This document shows, piece by piece, positions 23,817 through 27,813 of a DNA stretch of 27,813 nt. The position numbers and the translations under genes were made by a program. How positions within the stretch are numbered: position 1 is the stretch's first letter; each line of letters begins with the position of its first letter. Location of the stretch: NCBI GenBank assembly GCA_046482735.1, contig JAWOEL010000047.1, positions 1 through 27,813 on the forward strand, in the 5' to 3' direction. The stretch comes from JAQICB01 sp046482735 (GTDB lineage Bacteria; Bacteroidota; Bacteroidia; Bacteroidales; UBA1715). The notes beneath the pieces are model-generated. The model did not search any database, was not told the DNA's origin, and saw nothing but the letters and a program-made list of their open reading frames with translations.

Positions 23817-25586
23817 TTAATTCTCTATTTCGACATTTACATTTGTATTGTTTGAAAAAGTATTTGCAGTTTCTATATCATTAATTGTATTAGCTCCCTG
23901 CCAGTATACACCATATCCTCTGCTGTCAGCAACTTTGCTGTTTGTTATTTCCAGCATGGCATTATCATCTCCTGAGATTGCTGTGGCAACATCTTGATCA
24001 AGCCAAACATTTGTACTGCCGGCATACAGAACCTCCACATAATCCAGTTTATTTAGTGAACTAGAGGAACGAAAATGTATACCCGACCAACCTGTACCAT
24101 CTGTGAGATGGGTGAATGTTATTTTGGACGTTCCGGTACCTTGTGCATTGAGTGAACCACCGTCGGCAGATATAGTAAGCTTTTTATCTATATCAAATTC
24201 GAAAGTAGCTCCGGGATTAATTTCAAGAGCCTCTTTTACAGTCAGGTTACCAGTAACGCTGTATGTGGCATCGCCTTGTAAATTGACCCATGTTGCAGAT
24301 TCTGTAAGATCGCTTTCGAATATCTCAACACTGTTTGAGCCGTTTTCCGAGAAACTGGTTCCTTCATCTATGATGCCGGCCAGATTGGCATATAAACCTA
24401 TTGCTGTACCTTTATTTCCGGTAAAGGTATTGTTTGCAAATTCAGTTACCTTGCCATCTCTTGCATACATTCCGTAGTCTTTGCTGTTGGAAATTTCAGA
24501 ATTTTTCAATGATATTTGTCCACCCGTTTTCAGAGCCAAAGCAGTCATTTTATCTTCTCCAAACCACCAGTCAGAGTTTCCTGCATACGAAATTTTTACA
24601 TTGTTTAGCTCGTTCCGAGCATCAGCGGATTCTATTTCAATACCTTTCCAATAAATCTCTGCATCGGCTTTGGCACTGGTGAATACAACCGTTTCATCAT
24701 TTTCTGCATTGACTTGTAGCATGCCATCAGATGGTACTGCTATTTTTATATCTTGTTTACATTCAAATTTTGCTCCGGGATTAATGGTAAGATCTGCACT
24801 TACATTAAGGTTGCCCGTAACATAGTAAGATGCGTCGCCGGAAAGATTTGCGTACGTTAATTCATCTCCATCGTTCGATTCGGATTCAAAAATTTCTACA
24901 GCGTATGTATTGTTTAAAAAGGTAGTGTTGTTGTCAATCATAGCAGCTTGGGTCATATCTACTCCTATACCATGTTCTGTATTGTCATTGAACTCATTGT
25001 TTGCAAATTCTTCTAACTCACCGTATCTGACATATAACCCATAACCATCACTATTACGTATCACCGAATTTTTGAGTTTGAGTTTTCCATTATCGTTTAG
25101 GCCGATAGCGGATTTTTTGTCAACCCCGTACCATTTTTCTGTTCCCGCAGCATACTTGACATCTGCATACGCAATAATGTTTTTACTGTTAGATGACGTA
25201 ATGAAAACACCGCCCCAGTGAATTTCTCCTGCTTCATTCGAACTGGTAAGGGTTATTCTGTTATCAGATGTTCCTTCTGCTATCAGAGCACCTTCTTTTT
25301 TAATATTCATAAACACATCTTCATCAAAATGAACCGTTACACCCGGTTCTATTGTTAATTCAGCATGTACTTCGATGTTTTCTGTTACATGGTAGTCTGG
25401 TTTTTGTGGATCGCTATAACGATCAGTCCAGACAGTATTTTCATCTATATTACTAACAACTTCCTCTTGTGTATCATTACCGGATGAGTCATCATCAGGT
25501 ACAACTTCCTCATCTTCGCACGAAGTAAAGGCTAAAGAGGCAGCAATTATTACAAAAGGTACATAAAATAAGTTTTTGAAATTCAT
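23817..25586 (-). CDS. Lipoprotein of three tandem beta-helix modules
   Basis: A 589-aa predicted surface lipoprotein with lipobox AFTSC (Cys23) and acidic EDEE after it. The mature part is three related modules of about 180, 180 and 160 residues, starting near residues 50, 235 and 415. Each has a TINPGA/TIEPGV strand, a W-GI line (HWGGVFI, YWKGIEI, GWSGIHF), a YAG or YAA line with a Trp, a LKNSxIxNS line, then GYGLY/DYGMY/GYGVY and NN-FxxN. This is the pattern of right-handed parallel beta-helix (pectate-lyase-like) folds. No catalytic motif is apparent, so binding or adhesion is more likely than lyase activity. It is monocistronic with its own promoter and terminator. Confidence 0.82.
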   Translation of the reverse strand: MNFKNLFYVPFVIIAASLAFTSCEDEEVVPDDDSSGNDTQEEVVSNIDENTVWTDRYSDPQKPDYHVTENIEVHAELTIEPGVTVHFDEDVFMNIKKEGALIAEGTSDNRITLTSSNEAGEIHWGGVFITSSNSKNIIAYADVKYAAGTEKWYGVDKKSAIGLNDNGKLKLKNSVIRNSDGYGLYVRYGELEEFANNEFNDNTEHGIGVDMTQAAMIDNNTTFLNNTYAVEIFESESNDGDELTYANLSGDASYYVTGNLNVSADLTINPGAKFECKQDIKIAVPSDGMLQVNAENDETVVFTSAKADAEIYWKGIEIESADARNELNNVKISYAGNSDWWFGEDKMTALALKTGGQISLKNSEISNSKDYGMYARDGKVTEFANNTFTGNKGTAIGLYANLAGIIDEGTSFSENGSNSVEIFESDLTESATWVNLQGDATYSVTGNLTVKEALEINPGATFEFDIDKKLTISADGGSLNAQGTGTSKITFTHLTDGTGWSGIHFRSSSSLNKLDYVEVLYAGSTNVWLDQDVATAISGDDNAMLEITNSKVADSRGYGVYWQGANTINDIETANTFSNNTNVNVEIEN

Positions 25587-25615
25587 AAGCTCTTTTTTTT
25601 TTAGTTAGACAATTG

Positions 25616-25647
25616 TAAATATAGTATTAAAGAAAAAAAAATCCAAA
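25616..25647 (-). promoter_or_regulatory. Promoter of the beta-helix lipoprotein gene
   Basis: On the minus strand TTTG (25647-25644), 20 bp, then TATATTTA (25623-25616). This is a one-mismatch -7 box with ideal spacing, about 30 nt before the ATG at 25586. Confidence 0.6.
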
Positions 25648-25899
25648 AAAATGTACGGTGATTTATAAACAATTCGGGGCGTAGGGGATCGAATAATTTT
25701 ACGGTATGCATAATCGAAAAAAAGAATTAATCGCTTTATAATGAAAGATGTAGGTGGAGTAAAGTCCAAGAGGTTGAGTAGTATAATTCATCATTCATCA
25801 ATTAATCAGTGTTGGTCGCCCAAATCCCTTTTGTGATGAATATTTTTGGTTATACACATTTTCATATTGGATAAATCAATTTATTCATAAATTTATCTG

Positions 25900-25907
25900 T
25901 ATTTTTG
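25900..25907 (+). promoter_or_regulatory. Putative -7 box for the Crp/Fnr gene
   Basis: TATTTTTG fits TAnnTTTG, 25 bp before the GTG start. No TTTG at the expected distance; the nearest TTGG is about 30 bp upstream. Confidence 0.45.
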
Positions 25908-25932
25908 CATATATATAAACATATTTTTAAAC

Positions 25933-26610
25933 GTGGCAAAAAACAAAAACATAGAATTTCTTTCACCGTGCTTTCGTAATTTACCGAAAGAAGAAATTAC
26001 CGGTTTGTATACTCACAAAACTCAAATAACCTATTTGCCGCACGAAACAATATTAAAACAAGGGGCTTTTGCCTCGCATGTTTTGTTTGTAAACAGTGGT
26101 TTGGTTCGTGTTTTTTTACAAACAGGAGCACAAAAGCATATAAATATTCGTATAGCACGACAGGGTGATTTTTTAGCATTTTCATCTTTATTTAATTCAA
26201 ATGTATATCCATATTCAGCAGTTGCTTTACGTGAATCAAATATATGTATGCTTAATAAAGACGCTTTACGTGATGTGTTTTTTAAAAACCCGGATTTTGC
26301 ACAGGAAATTACAGCTTTAAATTGTCGGAATGAACAACGATATTTGGATATAATAACAAATATTTCTTATAAACAAATGCGAGGGAAACTGGCTTCTGTG
26401 TTGTTGTATTTATCATCTGAAGAATTTGAGGGAGACCATGTGTTCGAAAGTTTATCGCGGGCAGAAATTGCCGATTTTGCAACTATTTCTGTTGAAAGCA
26501 CGGTAAAGTTTTTGAAGGAATTTGAAAAAGAACAGATAATTTCATTACAGGGAAAAGATATTACAATTTTGAACAAATCAGTATTACAGGAAATAAATCA
26601 AAAAGGATAA
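25933..26610 (+). CDS. Crp/Fnr-family transcription regulator
   Basis: A 225-aa regulator with an N-terminal cyclic-nucleotide-binding fold (about residues 15-125: THKTQITYLPHETILKQGAF, then GDFLAFSSLFN) and a C-terminal Crp-type helix-turn-helix (LSRAEIADFATISVESTVKF, about 175-195). It lacks the N-terminal Cys cluster of oxygen-sensing Fnr; Cys13 is the only early Cys. It starts with GTG at 25933. ruvX follows 3 bp after the stop, also with a GTG start, and def comes next, so the three genes are probably one operon. The effector and targets are unknown. Confidence 0.88.
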   Translation: MAKNKNIEFLSPCFRNLPKEEITGLYTHKTQITYLPHETILKQGAFASHVLFVNSGLVRVFLQTGAQKHINIRIARQGDFLAFSSLFNSNVYPYSAVALRESNICMLNKDALRDVFFKNPDFAQEITALNCRNEQRYLDIITNISYKQMRGKLASVLLYLSSEEFEGDHVFESLSRAEIADFATISVESTVKFLKEFEKEQIISLQGKDITILNKSVLQEINQKG

Positions 26611-26613
26611 ATA

Positions 26614-27030
26614 GTGGGAAGAATATTAGCAATTGATTATGGAACAAAACGAACAGGAATAGCCGTTACCGACCCTTTGCAAATGATTGCAAATGGCTTA
26701 GAAACAGTTCGAACGCATGATTTGTTTGTGTTTCTCAAGGATTATTTTGCACGAGAACAAGTAGATGTCGTGGTGTTAGGACAAGCACGAACATTACGAA
26801 ACGAACCGTCTGAAAACCAAAAGTTTATAGATATTTTTGAAAAAAAATTCAGAAAAGATTTCCCTGACTATCCCTTGGAATATATGGATGAGCGGTTTAC
26901 GTCTTCCATAGCTCATCAGGCAGTGATAGATGCCGGTGTTAAAAAGAAAAAACGACAACACAAAGAAATGATAGATACTATAAGTGCGACTATTATTTTA
27001 CAATCGTATATGGAACAAAAAAATATATAA
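26614..27030 (+). CDS. ruvX: RuvX/YqgF RNase-H-fold nuclease
   Basis: A 138-aa protein implicated in Holliday-junction resolution and in pre-16S rRNA 5' processing. Active-site acids of the RNase H fold are present: Asp8 in AIDYGTKRTGIAVTD, Glu93 in MDERFTS, and Asp121 in IDTISATIIL. Length is typical. The GTG start is 3 bp after the Crp/Fnr stop, and def begins 2 bp after its own stop. The ruvX-def pairing is common in Bacteroidota. Confidence 0.93.
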   Translation: MGRILAIDYGTKRTGIAVTDPLQMIANGLETVRTHDLFVFLKDYFAREQVDVVVLGQARTLRNEPSENQKFIDIFEKKFRKDFPDYPLEYMDERFTSSIAHQAVIDAGVKKKKRQHKEMIDTISATIILQSYMEQKNI

Positions 27031-27032
27031 TT

Positions 27033-27590
27033 ATGATATACCCTATTTATACATATGGAAAAGCAGTATTGCGAAAAAAAGCGCAAGAAATTGATGAAAA
27101 TTTTGAAAATTTGCACATCTTAATAGATGATATGTATACAACTATGCAATCATCTTATGGTGTTGGATTGGCGGGTCCGCAAATAGGTAAATCAATCCGG
27201 ATGTTTGTAATAGATGCATCTGATATGGCAGAAGAATATCCGGCGGCTGAAAATTTCAAAAAGGTGTTTATTAATCCGGTAATTCATGAACGAACAGGTG
27301 ATGAGTGGGCGTTTTCCGAAGGGTGCCTTAGTTTACCCGGTTTAAGTGAAGATGTTATGCGTCCTTCACATATTTCTATCACATATTTTGATAAAGATTT
27401 CAATGAATATACCGAAGAATATGATGGAATTTTAGCTCGTATTATTCAACATGAATATGATCATTTAGAAGGCATATTATTTATAGATCATTTAAGTCCG
27501 TTACGGAAACGTTTATTAAAAAAACGTTTAACTGCTATTGAAAAAGGGCTTGTTGATGTTTCGTATAAAATTAAATCCGCAAAAAAGTAA
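27033..27590 (+). CDS. def: Peptide deformylase
   Basis: A 185-aa enzyme that removes the formyl group from nascent N-terminal Met. All three motifs are present: GVGLAGPQ (43-50), EGCLSLPG with metal ligand Cys98, and QHEYDHLEG with His140 and His144 as ligands and Glu141 as catalytic base. The gene is complete, with a TAA at 27588-27590, and uses native A+T-rich codons. It is the last gene before an abrupt rise in G+C about 15-20 bp downstream. Confidence 0.96.
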   Translation: MIYPIYTYGKAVLRKKAQEIDENFENLHILIDDMYTTMQSSYGVGLAGPQIGKSIRMFVIDASDMAEEYPAAENFKKVFINPVIHERTGDEWAFSEGCLSLPGLSEDVMRPSHISITYFDKDFNEYTEEYDGILARIIQHEYDHLEGILFIDHLSPLRKRLLKKRLTAIEKGLVDVSYKIKSAKK

Positions 27591-27603
27591 GTATCTTATT
27601 TTA

Positions 27604-27813
27604 ATACCGTCACTGGTCAGCCCGGTCAAGGGCGCGGGGGCGGATGCTTCACGGCTGTTGATGCCGCTGGCCTATGCGGCGACGCTGGGCGGCGCAATGA
27701 CCCTGGTCGGCACCTCCACCAACCTGCTTATCGACGGCTTCGTGCAGAGTGAGGGCATGGCGGGGCTGCACCTGCTCGCGCCACTGCCACTCGGTCTGGT
27801 GCTGCTGGTATTG
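27604..27813 (+). CDS. Internal fragment of SLC13-type permease on GC-rich foreign sequence
   Basis: An open frame of 70 codons runs to the window edge and encodes SRLLMPLAYAATLGGAMTLV followed by GTSTNLLIDGF and a hydrophobic tail. This matches the conserved GTSTNL region of SLC13/DASS-type (ArsB/NhaD superfamily) anion:Na+ symporters. There is no start codon or upstream domain: the frame begins in the middle of the protein. G+C of 27611-27813 is 137 of 203 (67%), against roughly 30-35% in the preceding genes, with codons dominated by CTG, GGC and GCG. It is most simply DNA from another organism joined by misassembly. Confidence 0.75.
   Translation, partial: MPSLVSPVKGAGADASRLLMPLAYAATLGGAMTLVGTSTNLLIDGFVQSEGMAGLHLLAPLPLGLVLLVL

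Larger units (their letters stand above)
25587..25932. other. Divergent intergenic region
   Basis: 346 bp between the beta-helix gene and the Crp/Fnr gene. It holds the promoter signals listed separately; no other gene or repeat was recognised. Confidence 0.4.

Noticed and set aside
27604..27813. Horizontal acquisition of an SLC13 transporter
   Set aside because: The fragment begins mid-domain with no gene start or mobile-element border; misassembly explains it better.
1..27813. tRNA or rRNA genes
   Set aside because: No tRNA cloverleaf with a GGTTCRA-type arm and no rRNA-like conserved stretch was seen by eye on either strand; a covariance-model search could still find one.

Overview
The window looks like chromosome from a low-GC Bacteroidota organism, probably Bacteroidales or Marinilabiliales-like. 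The signs are Bacteroidota-type promoters (TTTG, about 20 bases, TAnnTTTG), weak or absent Shine-Dalgarno sequences, lipoproteins with acidic residues right after the lipobox Cys, a PorE-like OmpA protein, FISUMP lipoproteins and the ruvX-def gene pair. The last ~210 bases are about 67% G+C and encode a piece of an unrelated SLC13-type permease. This is most simply a chimeric assembly end, and the def gene is the last trustworthy native gene.

Layout. (1) 1-4060 is an accessory, repeat-rich zone. It holds the tail of an unknown gene, a FISUMP-domain lipoprotein, a Fic protein with its own promoter and an upstream palindrome, two ~420-450 bp copies of a palindrome-rich repeat (each starting on the stop codon of the gene before it), a third partial copy, a 48-nt perfect three-way-junction inverted repeat, a 129-bp MITE-like element and a decayed FISUMP fragment. 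(2) 4061-11371: a large polytopic membrane protein (possibly GT-C-like), an MmcQ/YjbR protein, a PorE-like TPR/propeller/OmpA protein, and a GPH-family sugar symporter followed closely by a second FISUMP lipoprotein and a terminator. (3) 11444-21445: a sirtuin, dnaG overlapped by an SMP-30-like lipoprotein and followed by a small membrane protein, a PrxQ peroxiredoxin, an M28 peptidase overlapping a YihY/BrkB membrane protein, a divergent MscS-type channel, and a FemAB-like aminoacyltransferase. (4) 21487-27590: a NifX/NafY-like protein coupled by a TAATG overlap to a CoA-disulfide-reductase-like flavoprotein, a lipoprotein made of three tandem beta-helix modules, then a Crp/Fnr regulator, ruvX and def.

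The most interesting signal is the 3' end of the first FISUMP gene (about 1661-1780). This last stretch is 56% G+C and rich in NNC codons inside a ~33% G+C context. It covers the C-type-lectin-like end of a family known to be a target of diversity-generating retroelements (DGRs), and a perfect cruciform-capable inverted repeat follows just downstream. No reverse transcriptase or template repeat is visible here, so a DGR acting from elsewhere is a hypothesis. The second FISUMP gene, at 10580-11308, has ordinary AT-rich codons at its end and serves as an internal control.

Most other genes are housekeeping or envelope functions in short, tightly spaced transcription units, with little sign of a single large pathway.
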